DNA of 64,000 nucleotides from Cellulophaga sp. HaHa_2_95 (GTDB taxonomy: Bacteria > Bacteroidota > Bacteroidia > Flavobacteriales > Flavobacteriaceae), in the NCBI RefSeq assembly GCF_019278565.1, contig NZ_CP058988.1, forward strand, positions 1,612,001 to 1,676,000, read 5' to 3'. The number at the start of each line of letters is the position of its first letter. Within the stretch, counting starts at the first letter, position 1. Under the pieces are notes generated by a model. The model worked only from the letters and a program-made list of their open reading frames with translations, ran no database searches and was not told where the DNA came from. A program made the translations under genes and the position numbers. Positions 39,119 to 48,785 of the stretch are shown in pieces.

Positions 39119-40420
39119 ATGAATAAAATAAAACAAAAAATTGGAAACTATCGCTTTAGAATTTTAGGCTTACTATTATTTGCGACGACCATAAATTATT
39201 TTGATAGAAGCATTATTGGTGTTATGGCGCCAACACTTCAAAATATGTTTGATTGGACCAATGAAGATTACGCAAACATTATCATTAGTTTTCAAGTTGC
39301 CTATGCTATTGGTATGTTAACCATGGGAGGTATTATAGATAAATTAGGAACAAAAATAGGATACACATTAGCCATTGCCATATGGAGTTTATTTGGTATG
39401 CTTCATGCTGCGGTTAGACCTGGATTTAGTGTTATTGGTTTTAGTCTAGCTCGTTTTGGTTTAGGTTTTGGAGAGGCAGGTAATTTTCCTGCAGCAATAA
39501 AAACAGTCGCAGAATGGTTTCCGAAAAAAGAACGTGCTTATGCTACCGGAATATTTAATGCAGCAACAAGCATTGGAGCCATTGCAGCACCATTTGTTGT
39601 AGGGTGGATTGTTCATGAAGATGGTACCAATTGGCAGATTCCATTTTTAATAACAGGCGCTTTAAGTGCTATTTGGGTTTTTCTGTGGTTAAAATATTAC
39701 AAAAAACCAGAGGATCATCCTAAAGTGAGCAAAGAAGAGCTTGAGTATATTATTAGTGATTCGGCCGTAGAAGTGAGTAAAGAAAAACTACCGTGGATCA
39801 AAATCCTAAAAAGACGAGAAGCTTGGGCTTTTGCAGTGGCAAAAACAACCGATGCTGTTTGGTGGTTTTACCTTTTTTGGGGTGCAAAATTTTTGGCAGA
39901 AACTTTTGGATTAAAACTAAAAGACATAGGAGTTCCATTCTTTATTATGTATGTTCTGGCAGATGGGGGTAGTATACTGGGAGGCTACTTATCGGGATAT
40001 TTTATCAAGAAAGGATGGTCTGTAAATAAAGCTAGAAAAACGACATTATTGCTTTGTGCAATTATGATTTTACCCGTTTGTTATGTGGCTTTTGCCGAGA
40101 ACAAATGGTTAGCTGTGTTCTTAATAGGAATTGGAGCAGCAGGGCATCAAGCATGGTCGGCAAACATATTTACCTTAGTATCTGACGTTTTTCCTAAAAA
40201 AGCCACAGCATCTATTGTTGGACTAGGAGGAATGATTGGTGCCGTAGCAGGTATTGTTAGTAATAAACTACTGGGTAAGTTTCTAGACCAGGCCGATAAT
40301 ACCGCTTATTTCTGGGCTTTTTTAGTGGCAGGTTCTAGTTATCTCATTATTTTAGGTATTGTTCATTTATTGATGCCGAAAATGATTCCGCTAGACGAAA
40401 ATTTAAAACAAATTCTATAA
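39119..40420 (+). CDS. MFS transporter, hexuronate (ExuT)-like
   Basis: A 433-residue inner-membrane carrier with 12 predicted membrane segments. INYFDRSIIGVMAPTLQ, GIIDKLGTKIGY and RFGLGFGEAGNFPAAIKTVAEWFP are characteristic of the anion:cation symporter family that includes hexuronate and galactonate carriers. The gene is 30 bases upstream of kduI, so it most likely imports the 5-keto-4-deoxyuronate (or unsaturated uronate) produced by lyases and GH88. A saturated uronate substrate is also possible. Confidence 0.88.
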   Translation: MNKIKQKIGNYRFRILGLLLFATTINYFDRSIIGVMAPTLQNMFDWTNEDYANIIISFQVAYAIGMLTMGGIIDKLGTKIGYTLAIAIWSLFGMLHAAVRPGFSVIGFSLARFGLGFGEAGNFPAAIKTVAEWFPKKERAYATGIFNAATSIGAIAAPFVVGWIVHEDGTNWQIPFLITGALSAIWVFLWLKYYKKPEDHPKVSKEELEYIISDSAVEVSKEKLPWIKILKRREAWAFAVAKTTDAVWWFYLFWGAKFLAETFGLKLKDIGVPFFIMYVLADGGSILGGYLSGYFIKKGWSVNKARKTTLLLCAIMILPVCYVAFAENKWLAVFLIGIGAAGHQAWSANIFTLVSDVFPKKATASIVGLGGMIGAVAGIVSNKLLGKFLDQADNTAYFWAFLVAGSSYLIILGIVHLLMPKMIPLDENLKQIL

Positions 40421-40450
40421 CTATATAATTAATATTAAATACAATTTTAA

Positions 40451-41293
40451 ATGTCAAATACTTACGAAACACGTTATGCTTCACATCCTGAGGCTGTAAA
40501 AAAATATGATACAAAACAATTAAGAGAAGAGTTTTTAATAACAGATTTATTACAAGAAGATACATTGAAACTAGTCTATTCTCATTATGATCGTTTTATT
40601 ACGGGTGGTGTTGTGCCAACAGCAAAGAAAGTGCTATTGGAAAGCATTGATCCATTGAAAGCTTCGTATTTCTTAGAAAGAAGAGAACTTGGTATCATCA
40701 ATATTGGAGACAGTGGAACAGTTACTGTAGACGGAGAAGAATTTCAATTAGATCATAAGGAAGCGCTTTATTTAGGCCGAGGTAACAAGGAGGTATATTT
40801 CGCTAGTAAATCAGAAAAAAGTCCCGCTAAATTTTATTTAAATTCAACTCCTGCTCATAAAGCTTTTCCGAATAAAAAAATTGGAATTAATGATGTAGAG
40901 GTGGTAGAATTAGGGTCTCCAGAAACAGCTAATGCCAGAACACTTAGAAAGTACATTGTAAATAGTGTGGTAGACGTATGTCAATTGCAAATGGGAATGA
41001 CGTCTTTAAAATCAGGGAGTGTTTGGAATACTATGCCAGCACATGTTCATGATCGTAGAATGGAAGTATACTTCTACTTTGAGATTCCAGAAGGGCAAGC
41101 GGTAAGTCATTTCATGGGACAACCTACAGAAACGAGACATATTTGGATGGATAATAACCAAGCTGTTATTTCTCCACCATGGTCTATACATTGTGGTTCA
41201 GGAACTTCAAACTATACTTTTATTTGGGGAATGGCAGGTGAAAACCTAGATTATGGCGATATGGATGTGTGTAAAATAACCGAATTAAGATAG
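40451..41293 (+). CDS. kduI: 5-keto-4-deoxyuronate isomerase (KduI)
   Basis: A 280-residue cytoplasmic cupin isomerase, the usual length. It converts 5-keto-4-deoxyuronate to 2,5-diketo-3-deoxygluconate. Zinc ligands match the family: H198, H200 and E205 in HVHDRRMEVY, and H247 in SPPWSIHCGSG. The sequence HVHDRRMEVYFYFEIPEG and the ending GENLDYGDMD are nearly diagnostic. It is 4 bases upstream of kduD, so the two steps are translated together. Confidence 0.98.
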   Translation: MSNTYETRYASHPEAVKKYDTKQLREEFLITDLLQEDTLKLVYSHYDRFITGGVVPTAKKVLLESIDPLKASYFLERRELGIINIGDSGTVTVDGEEFQLDHKEALYLGRGNKEVYFASKSEKSPAKFYLNSTPAHKAFPNKKIGINDVEVVELGSPETANARTLRKYIVNSVVDVCQLQMGMTSLKSGSVWNTMPAHVHDRRMEVYFYFEIPEGQAVSHFMGQPTETRHIWMDNNQAVISPPWSIHCGSGTSNYTFIWGMAGENLDYGDMDVCKITELR

Positions 41294-41297
41294 AACT

Positions 41298-42092
41298 ATG
41301 AGTATCTCATTATTTGATTTAAAAGGAAAAATTGCATTGGTGACAGGAAGTACTCACGGCTTGGGTATGGCTATGGCAATGGGTTTAGGAAAAGCAGGAG
41401 CTACTATTATTGTAAATGGTAACTCATCGCAAGACAAAATAGCTACAGCCTTAGCCGCTTATAAAGCAGAAGGTATCAATGCTTTTGGTTACAAGTTTAA
41501 TGTTACAGATGAAGACCAAGTAAAAGCTGCTGTGAAAAGCATTGAAACAGAAGTAGGTACTATTGATATCTTAGTCAATAACGCAGGTATTATCAAAAGA
41601 ACGCCACTCGAAGATATGGAAGTATCAGATTTTAGAGAAGTGGTAGATGTAGATTTGGTGAGTCCGTTTATTGTATCCAAACATGTTGTGAAAGGAATGA
41701 TAGCTCGTAAAAGTGGTAAAATTATCAATATTTGTTCTATGATGAGCGAATTGGGTAGAAATACGGTTGGTGCCTACGCTGCAGCAAAAGGCGGACTTAA
41801 AATGTTGACGCAGAATATGGCGACCGAATGGGCAAAACACAATATTCAGATTAATGGAATTGGTCCTGGGTATTTTGCAACGACACAAACGGCACCTATT
41901 AGAGTAGAAGGGCATCCTTTTAATGATTTTATTGTGAATAGAACGCCAGCAGCAAAATGGGGAGATCCTAATGATTTAAGTGGTGCTGCTATTTTCTTAA
42001 GCTCTAAAGCAAGTGATTTTGTAAATGGTCATATTCTGTATGTAGATGGCGGAATTTTAGCAACCATAGGAAAACCATCCAATGAAAACTAA
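41298..42092 (+). CDS. kduD: 2-deoxy-D-gluconate 3-dehydrogenase (KduD)
   Basis: A 264-residue short-chain dehydrogenase. The Rossmann motif is TGSTHGLGMAMAMGLGKAGA, NNAG follows, and the catalytic Tyr160 and Lys164 are in YAAAKGG. It reduces 2,5-diketo-3-deoxygluconate to 2-keto-3-deoxygluconate using NADH. Position directly after kduI supports the assignment over other SDR activities. Confidence 0.96.
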   Translation: MSISLFDLKGKIALVTGSTHGLGMAMAMGLGKAGATIIVNGNSSQDKIATALAAYKAEGINAFGYKFNVTDEDQVKAAVKSIETEVGTIDILVNNAGIIKRTPLEDMEVSDFREVVDVDLVSPFIVSKHVVKGMIARKSGKIINICSMMSELGRNTVGAYAAAKGGLKMLTQNMATEWAKHNIQINGIGPGYFATTQTAPIRVEGHPFNDFIVNRTPAAKWGDPNDLSGAAIFLSSKASDFVNGHILYVDGGILATIGKPSNEN

Positions 42093-42100
42093 AACAAACA

Positions 42101-43276
42101 ATGATGAACGTTAGTAAATTAGCCTTCTTTTTAAGTATAGGATTCGTATTACAATCTTGTGAGCCAGAAAAAAGTACCTCAGTTTTTATTGTTAAGAATG
42201 ATTTGAATGTGGAGCGCTCTTTTGAGACGGTAGAACTTTCCAAAGAATTTTTAGCAGATAAAGATTTGAATACTGTTGGCATTAAAGATATTGAAACAGG
42301 CAAATTACAAATTATTCAATTGGTAGATACGAATGGAGATTCAATAGAGGATCAACTGTTGTTTCAGCCTACATTGGGGCCTAATTCTGAAAGAAGATTT
42401 GAAATCGTAACCGCAACAAAAGAAGAGCAACCTACTGCTCCCGACTATTGTTATTCTCGTTTTGTACCAGAGCGTACAGATGATTATACGTGGGAGAATG
42501 ATAAAGTTGCTTTTAGAATGTATGGACCTACAGCGCAACAAATGATTGAAGATAGTATTCCTGGAGGAACATTATCTAGTGGCGTAGATGCATGGTTAAA
42601 AAAGGTAGAATACCCTATTATCAATAAATGGTATGAGAAGAATAGCAAAAGGGCAGGAGCCTACCATGAAGATACTGGTGAAGGTTTAGATAACTTTCAT
42701 GTAGGATCAAGTAGAGGTGTAGGCGGTCTTGCCATAAAAGAAGATACGACGTACTACTATTCTAAAAATTTTACAGAATGGAAAACAATCACAACAGGCC
42801 CTATTAGAACTAGCTTTTATTTAAAACATAAGGACTGGAAAGCTGGTGAAAATCAAATTCAAGAATCAAAAATCATAAGTTTAGATCTAGGAAGTAATTT
42901 TTCTAAATTTGAAATTAGCCTTGAAGGTTCAGAGCATATTTCTGTTGGATTAACGCTGCATGAAAAAGATGGTGTTGTTACAGGAGATGCAAACAAAGGT
43001 TGGGTGAGTTATTGGGAGCCACATGCAGATTCAGAATTAGGTTCTGCAATCATAGCAAGTAAGAAATACTTTATAGATTATGAAACCTATGATACGAATA
43101 TAACCGATTTAAGTAATGCGTATGCGAACTTAAAAGTTATAAATGAAAAGGTAGTTTACTACGCTGGTTTTGGTTGGAAAGAGAGTGGTCAGTTTAAAAC
43201 AAAAGAAGCATGGGAGCAGCATTTAAATAGTGTTTCTGAAAAAATAAATAACCCATTAATCGTTCGTAAAGAGTAA
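42101..43276 (+). CDS. DUF4861 family exported protein
   Basis: A 391-residue lipoprotein-like protein (VLQSCEPEK). Two adjacent ATG codons (42101 and 42104) can start it. Features visible are DTNGDSIEDQLLFQP, a calcium-loop-like acidic stretch, YTWENDKVAFRMYGP, and GAYHEDTGEGLDNFHVGSSRG, which are typical for DUF4861. The family is repeatedly found beside kduI/kduD and lyases. Its activity cannot be concluded from the sequence; a role in trimming uronate-containing oligosaccharides in the periplasm is inferred from context. It is followed by a strong terminator. Confidence 0.82.
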   Translation: MMNVSKLAFFLSIGFVLQSCEPEKSTSVFIVKNDLNVERSFETVELSKEFLADKDLNTVGIKDIETGKLQIIQLVDTNGDSIEDQLLFQPTLGPNSERRFEIVTATKEEQPTAPDYCYSRFVPERTDDYTWENDKVAFRMYGPTAQQMIEDSIPGGTLSSGVDAWLKKVEYPIINKWYEKNSKRAGAYHEDTGEGLDNFHVGSSRGVGGLAIKEDTTYYYSKNFTEWKTITTGPIRTSFYLKHKDWKAGENQIQESKIISLDLGSNFSKFEISLEGSEHISVGLTLHEKDGVVTGDANKGWVSYWEPHADSELGSAIIASKKYFIDYETYDTNITDLSNAYANLKVINEKVVYYAGFGWKESGQFKTKEAWEQHLNSVSEKINNPLIVRKE

Positions 43277-43303
43277 CAGCTAATCATTTTTGAATAATAA
43301 TAG

Positions 43304-43336
43304 AAAACCCTGTAACGTTTTGTTACAGGGTTTTTT
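43304..43336 (+). terminator. Rho-independent terminator after the kdu block
   Basis: Perfect 13-base stem (43304-43316 with 43322-43334), loop of 5, followed by T residues to 43336. It stands 27 bases after the DUF4861 stop. The A residues at its left side allow it also to stop transcription from the convergent TRAP operon. Confidence 0.93.
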
Positions 43337-43397
43337 AGTTTTAGGAACTAAGAGCGATAAAAGAGCTGTTAGCTAATTATTTTTAGGTCTGTTTATT

Positions 43398-44702
43398 CTA
43401 TAGATCAAACAATCTAGGTAAAAACATAGATATTTCAGGAATGTATAAGACCAGTAATAACACAATCACCATTATTGCTAGAAAGGGCAATAAGGGTTTA
43501 ATTACTTGCGATACGGATATTTTGGCAACGCCACTACCCACAAAGAGAATAGTTCCAACAGGGGGAGTACATAATCCAATACAAAGGTTTAATACCATGA
43601 CGATTCCAAAATGAACAGGATCCATACCTAAAGCTACGACTACAGGTAAGAAAATGGGTGTAAAGATGAGTACGGCAGGAGTAATATCCATAAACGTACC
43701 AACAATTAATAGGATAATATTGATCACTAAAAAGATGACAAACTTATTGCTAAATTGTTCTAGTAGAAAGTTACTCATAAGTTCAGGCACACTTTCAAAA
43801 GAAAACAACCATGACATCGCCATAGAAGTACAAATTAAGAACATAACTACCGCGGTAGTTTTGGCACTGGTCAATAATACACTAGGAAAATCTTTTACAC
43901 GAATATCACCATAAATTAAAGCAAGAATTGCAGCGTATAAAACAGCAATTACGGATGCTTCTGTTGCGGTAAAAACTCCTGCAACAATACCTCCAACAAC
44001 AATGAAAAGTAAAAGAAGGCTAAAGAAAGCCTTTCTAAAATACGTCCAGATTTCTTTTAATGGAGCTCTTTGTTCTTTTGAGAATTTTCTGCGGATAGCC
44101 ACAAATGCAACGTAACCCATTAATGCTAGACCTAGCAATATTCCAGGTAAATAACCTGCAATAAATAAGGCAGCTACAGAGGCAGTACCGCCACTAGCTA
44201 AAGCATAAACAATTAAAATGTTACTGGGTGGAATTAGAAGCCCGGTAGTAGATGAGGTAATATTTACCGAAGCACTAAACTCTCTTGGGTATCCTTCCTC
44301 TTCCATTCTGTCTGTCATGATACTACCAATAGCTGAGGTTGCCGCAATAGCAGAACCAGATATGGCGCCAAATAACATAGACGCCAATACGTTCACATAC
44401 GCTAGACCACCAGGTAAACTAGCAACTAATGATTTTGCAAAGTTGATAAGTCTATTGGCAATACCACCTCTTTTCATGATTTCACCTGCCAAAACAAAGA
44501 ACGGAATGGCAAGTAATGCAAAACTATCAATACCGGTAATCATTCTTTGGGCTATGGTGGTGATGCCTGGTAAACTATCAATATTCAGGAGTAAACTAAT
44601 GGTGGTAGAAATGCCAATAGAAAAAGCGACAGGCACTTTAAGCATTAATAAAATGAAAAAACTAACAAATAATACGATGATACTTATCACTTCAATACTC
44701 AT
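43398..44702 (-). CDS. dctM: TRAP transporter large permease (DctM)
   Basis: A 434-residue inner-membrane protein with about 12 membrane segments. Family marks include FFVLAGEIMKRGGIANRLI, SGSAIAATSAIGSIM and the C-terminal LCTPPVGTILFVGSGV. It forms the sodium-driven channel of a TRAP carrier with DctQ and DctP. It is last in an operon with uronate genes and starts 2 bases after the dctQ stop. Confidence 0.96.
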   Translation of the reverse strand: MSIEVISIIVLFVSFFILLMLKVPVAFSIGISTTISLLLNIDSLPGITTIAQRMITGIDSFALLAIPFFVLAGEIMKRGGIANRLINFAKSLVASLPGGLAYVNVLASMLFGAISGSAIAATSAIGSIMTDRMEEEGYPREFSASVNITSSTTGLLIPPSNILIVYALASGGTASVAALFIAGYLPGILLGLALMGYVAFVAIRRKFSKEQRAPLKEIWTYFRKAFFSLLLLFIVVGGIVAGVFTATEASVIAVLYAAILALIYGDIRVKDFPSVLLTSAKTTAVVMFLICTSMAMSWLFSFESVPELMSNFLLEQFSNKFVIFLVINIILLIVGTFMDITPAVLIFTPIFLPVVVALGMDPVHFGIVMVLNLCIGLCTPPVGTILFVGSGVAKISVSQVIKPLLPFLAIMVIVLLLVLYIPEISMFLPRLFDL

Positions 44703-44704
44703 AA

Positions 44705-45199
44705 TTATTCGGTTATTTGGTTAGAATTAATTTTAGCTATGTGGTAGATAGAAAAACACATCATAAGCAATCCGCTAAAGGGGAAAATGCTATATACATA
44801 TCCCAAAGGTATACGTAAGGTCCCCGAAAGTTGCTCTAAATCTAGGGTAGTATAGACTAAATTAAATCCGCCAATGACCATAACAATTAACGCGAATAAG
44901 AAGACACATACTTCAATTAAGAGCAGCACTTTTTTCTTTTTAGCCGATGAGAATTTTTGGTATAAAAAGTCCATCGATAAATGTTCTCTTTTTGCACTTA
45001 AATAAGCAGCTCCTAATATGGCAAGCCATATCAAAGAAAAGCGGGCAAATTCTTCGGTCCAAGAGAAGGACCTGTTTAAAAGGTATCTTGAGAATACCTG
45101 CCATAAAACGTCTAAAACTAATAATGCAAAAATAAAGATCAAAAGTACTTCCATTATTTTGCAAGTATTTTTAAAAAGGGTATCTAATCTATTCATCAT
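44705..45199 (-). CDS. dctQ: TRAP transporter small permease (DctQ)
   Basis: A 164-residue protein with four membrane segments and the family motif FSWTEEFARFSLIWLAILGAA. Its ATG overlaps the dctP stop as TAATG, which indicates translational coupling. It bridges the binding protein and DctM. Confidence 0.95.
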   Translation of the reverse strand: MMNRLDTLFKNTCKIMEVLLIFIFALLVLDVLWQVFSRYLLNRSFSWTEEFARFSLIWLAILGAAYLSAKREHLSMDFLYQKFSSAKKKKVLLLIEVCVFLFALIVMVIGGFNLVYTTLDLEQLSGTLRIPLGYVYSIFPFSGLLMMCFSIYHIAKINSNQITE

Positions 45200-46173
45200 T
45201 AGTTCTTTTTTATTTGTTCAATTAAGCTTGATAAATCAGGATTTTCCTTTTCAAATTCTTCTAAAACGGATTTAGATTTTTCAGCAAATAAAGATTTTTC
45301 AGGAATGATAATTTCTACACCAGCCTCCGTTGCTATTTTCATAGATTCTTCTACGGAATCATTCCAATATTTTTTTTCAGCTTCAGAAGATTCTTCGGCC
45401 GCTTCTTGTACCCATATTTTTTCTTGATCTGTTAACTTCTCCCAATATTTGGTACTTATTAAAAGTACATCTGGTACGGCAGAATGTTGATCTAAAGTAT
45501 AGTATTTACTGACTTCAAAATGGTTAGAAGAAACAAAGGATGGTGGGTTGTTTTCTGCGCCATCCACAACACCTTGTTGTATTGCAGTATACAGTTCTCC
45601 GTAAGCCATTGGCGTAGCAGAACCTCCCATAGCATTCACCATATTAATAGCCATTTGGTTGTTCATTACACGAATTTTTAAGCCTTTTAAATCATCAGGA
45701 GTTCTAATGGCTTTATTACTCGTGTAGAAACTACGACTTCCTGCATCATAATAACATAAACCACGTAAATAGAATTTACTTCCCTTTTCTAAAATAGATT
45801 TGCCGATGGGACCTTCTAAAACATCAAATTGATGTTCTTTATCTCGAAACAAATAAGGAATACCCAGTACATGATATTCTGGGACAAAATTAGACATGGT
45901 GGCAGCACTAACTTTGGTGATAGCCACACTACCAATTTGTAATAACTCTAATACCTCGCGTTCAGATCCTAATTGACCATCAGGAAATATTTTAATCTTT
46001 AAAGTGCCATTAGATTTTTTGTCTAAAGACTCTTGGAATTTTAGAATCCCTTTGTGTACCGGATGTGTTTGAGGTAGGGTATGCGCTAAATAAAGTGTTT
46101 TAGTTCCAGACTCTTCTTTACACGATGTGATAAATAAAGCGAAAACAACCCAGAGTAGTGTATAGTATTTCAT
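45199..46173 (-). CDS. dctP: TRAP substrate-binding protein (DctP), uronate type
   Basis: A 324-residue binding protein with a lipoprotein signal (ALFITSC). KGLKIRVMNNQMAINMVNAM carries the Arg that holds the substrate carboxylate, and AENNPPSFVSSNHFEVSKYY is a conserved block of DctP proteins for glucuronate, galacturonate and similar acids. Operon position next to uxaC-uxuA and a mannonate oxidoreductase-type SDR makes D-glucuronate the most probable ligand. Confidence 0.92.
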   Translation of the reverse strand: MKYYTLLWVVFALFITSCKEESGTKTLYLAHTLPQTHPVHKGILKFQESLDKKSNGTLKIKIFPDGQLGSEREVLELLQIGSVAITKVSAATMSNFVPEYHVLGIPYLFRDKEHQFDVLEGPIGKSILEKGSKFYLRGLCYYDAGSRSFYTSNKAIRTPDDLKGLKIRVMNNQMAINMVNAMGGSATPMAYGELYTAIQQGVVDGAENNPPSFVSSNHFEVSKYYTLDQHSAVPDVLLISTKYWEKLTDQEKIWVQEAAEESSEAEKKYWNDSVEESMKIATEAGVEIIIPEKSLFAEKSKSVLEEFEKENPDLSSLIEQIKKN

Positions 46174-46178
46174 GATGT

Positions 46179-47588
46179 TTAGTTGAATTTAAAATAATTT
46201 ACCGCGTTGTTATAGCAAATATCCTGGACCATTTTGCCTAAAAAGTTTAAATCATCAGGTACTAAGCCTTTGCGTACATCTTCGGCAAGTAAATCACATA
46301 AAATACGTCTAAAGTATTCGTGTCTTGGAAAAGATAAGAAACTTCTACTATCCGTAAGCATTCCTACAAATCTGCTTAATAATCCCATATTAGAAAGCGC
46401 ATTCATTTGCTTTTCCATACCGTCTTTTTGGTCTAAAAACCACCAGCCAGATCCCCATTGCATTTTTCCGGCACATTCTCCGGTATTGTAATTTCCCATC
46501 ATGGTAGCAAAAACTTCATTTTGCGAGGGATTTAAATTATAACTAATCGTTTTAGCCAGAATTCCCTCATGATCTAACCTTCCAAAAAAGGCAGACATAG
46601 ATTTGGCATGCGTATTATCACCCATAGAATCACAACCAGAATCGGCTCCTAATTCCTCCAATAAACGAGTATTATTATCCCTAAGTGCTCCTAAGTGAAA
46701 CTGTTGCACCCAGTTTTTTGCATGGTACATTTTGCTTAAATGGTATTGTATGCATGATTTGTAGCTATTTGTCTCAGCTTCAGAAAGCACGCTCCCAGAA
46801 AGTCTTTTTTTCAAAATAGTATTGGCTTCATCATCCGTAAAGTCAAAAGCATAAATTTGCTCTAGACCAAAATCAGACAAGCGACAACCATTAGTATTAA
46901 AGAAATCTACTCGTTCTTGAATCGCTTTTAATAAGTCCGCCAAAGTGTGAATAGGAAAAGAAACGCAATTTGCTAATTTTTCTAAATAACTTTCAAAAGA
47001 TATTTTATTGATTAAGAAAAGCTGATCAGGTCTAAACGTAGGATATACTTTAGTGAAAAAACCTTGTTTTGCTATTTCTTGATGGTACGCTAAATCATCA
47101 ATAGGATCATCTGTGGTACAGATAACTTCTACATTCATTTGTTCAAGCAGTTGCGCCGGAGTTTTATGTGCTAAAATAGTATTCGCTTTAGCATAAATTG
47201 CAGAAGCAGTACTTTCTTGTAAAATAGCATCAACATCAAAGTAACGTTTTAGCTCCAAATGCGTCCAATGAAATAAAGGATTTCGTAAGGTATACGGAAC
47301 CGTTTCTGCCCATTTGTTGAACTTTTCTTCTTGTGACGCGTTGCCTGTAATATATTTTTCATCGATACCATTAGCTCTCATAGCACGCCATTTATAATGA
47401 TCGCCGTTGAGCCAAGCATCAGAAAGATTTGCCATAGGCTTATTTGCTGCGATTTGCTTTGGGGATAAATGATTGTGATAATCAATTATAGGCATGTCTT
47501 TCGCAAAATCATGATACAGCTTTATGGCTATATCAGAATTCAACAAAAAGTTATCTGTAATAAAGTTCTTTGATGTTATGGAAGCCAT
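46179..47588 (-). CDS. uxaC: Uronate (glucuronate) isomerase
   Basis: A 469-residue amidohydrolase-superfamily isomerase, normal length for UxaC. It begins FAKDMPIIDYHNHLSPKQIA (HxH metal motif) and contains WTHLELKRYFDVD, CTTDDPIDDL and the late LTDSRSFLSFPRHEYFRRIL, all diagnostic. It converts D-glucuronate to D-fructuronate (or galacturonate to tagaturonate). The neighbouring UxuA and SDR point to the glucuronate branch. Confidence 0.97.
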   Translation of the reverse strand: MASITSKNFITDNFLLNSDIAIKLYHDFAKDMPIIDYHNHLSPKQIAANKPMANLSDAWLNGDHYKWRAMRANGIDEKYITGNASQEEKFNKWAETVPYTLRNPLFHWTHLELKRYFDVDAILQESTASAIYAKANTILAHKTPAQLLEQMNVEVICTTDDPIDDLAYHQEIAKQGFFTKVYPTFRPDQLFLINKISFESYLEKLANCVSFPIHTLADLLKAIQERVDFFNTNGCRLSDFGLEQIYAFDFTDDEANTILKKRLSGSVLSEAETNSYKSCIQYHLSKMYHAKNWVQQFHLGALRDNNTRLLEELGADSGCDSMGDNTHAKSMSAFFGRLDHEGILAKTISYNLNPSQNEVFATMMGNYNTGECAGKMQWGSGWWFLDQKDGMEKQMNALSNMGLLSRFVGMLTDSRSFLSFPRHEYFRRILCDLLAEDVRKGLVPDDLNFLGKMVQDICYNNAVNYFKFN

Positions 47589-47591
47589 TGC

Positions 47592-48767
47592 TTATAAACT
47601 GTTTTTAATACCTAATTCTAATCCTCTTAATTCCGCTAAACCGCGTAACCTTCCAATTCCTGAGTATCCAGGATTCGTTTTCTTATTCAAATCATCTAAC
47701 ATTTGATGTCCATGATCTGGTCGCATAGGTATTACGGCATCTTTTCTGCCTTCTTTAGCCCTACGCTTTTGCTCTATTAGAATTTCTTTAACCACACTAT
47801 ACATATCTACATCGCCTTCTAGATGGTTGGCTTCATAGAAATTACCTTGTGCATCTCTTTTGGTGCTTCTAAGGTGAATAAAGTGAACACGATCTGAAAA
47901 ATGTTTAAATATTTGAACCAAATCATTATCATCTCTAACCCCTAAAGAACCGGTGCAATAGGTAATTCCGTTGGAAATATGTGGTACTTGTTCAAATAAA
48001 TAAGCATAATCAGCCTCTCTGCTTACTACTCTAGGCAAGCCTAATATTGGAAAAGGAGGATCATCTGGATGAATGCACATTAAAACATTTTCTTGTGCAG
48101 CGATAGGAATAATTTCTTTTAAGAAAGCAACTAAGTTTTCTCTAAGTTTAGACGCATCAATAGTATCATAGGTATTTAATACTTTTTGAAACTGTTCTAA
48201 AGTATAACCTTCTTCTGCACCGGGTAAACCAGCAATGATATTGTTGATTAATTGCGTTTTATCAGCAGCTGATAGTTGGTCTAGATATGCTTTAGCTTCC
48301 GTTTTTTGAGTTGCTGAATAGGTGTTTTCTGCACCAGGTCTTTTTAAGAGGTAAAGTTCAAAAGCAGCAAAAGCAGTGACATCAAAACGTAGTGCTCTAG
48401 AGCCGTCTTCTACTTCATAATCAAGTGATGTTCTGGTCCAATCTAAAACAGGCATAAAATTATAACATACGATGTGAATGCCACAAGAAGCTAAATTTTT
48501 AATACTTTGTTTGTAATTTTCAATGTAGATTTCGAAATTACCAGAGCGTGTTTTTATGTTTTCATGAACAGGAATACTTTCCACAACACTCCATGTTAAG
48601 CCTACTTTTTCAATAATAGCTTTACGTTCTTTAATTGCAGCTACTTCCCAAACTTCTCCGTTTGAAATTTGATGCAATGCAGAAACAATACCTGTTGCAC
48701 CTGCTTGTTTTATATCTGATAAGGATACGGGGTCATTTGGCCCGTACCAACGCCATGTTTGTTCCAT
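47592..48767 (-). CDS. uxuA: Mannonate dehydratase
   Basis: A 391-residue TIM-barrel enzyme beginning [20 protein letters not shown], the hallmark of UxuA. Metal-binding parts are seen in [32 protein letters not shown] and MRPDHGHQM. It dehydrates D-mannonate to 2-keto-3-deoxygluconate. It lies 3 bases upstream of uxaC in the operon. Confidence 0.98.
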   Translation of the reverse strand: MEQTWRWYGPNDPVSLSDIKQAGATGIVSALHQISNGEVWEVAAIKERKAIIEKVGLTWSVVESIPVHENIKTRSGNFEIYIENYKQSIKNLASCGIHIVCYNFMPVLDWTRTSLDYEVEDGSRALRFDVTAFAAFELYLLKRPGAENTYSATQKTEAKAYLDQLSAADKTQLINNIIAGLPGAEEGYTLEQFQKVLNTYDTIDASKLRENLVAFLKEIIPIAAQENVLMCIHPDDPPFPILGLPRVVSREADYAYLFEQVPHISNGITYCTGSLGVRDDNDLVQIFKHFSDRVHFIHLRSTKRDAQGNFYEANHLEGDVDMYSVVKEILIEQKRRAKEGRKDAVIPMRPDHGHQMLDDLNKKTNPGYSGIGRLRGLAELRGLELGIKNSL

Positions 48768-48785
48768 ACAATTTTATTTTTTCAA

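Noticed and set aside
44218..44724. 168-codon plus-strand reading frame
   Set aside because: It lies fully opposite dctM, whose protein is clearly recognisable; the frame has no signal or family resemblance and mirrors the hydrophobic codons of the real gene.
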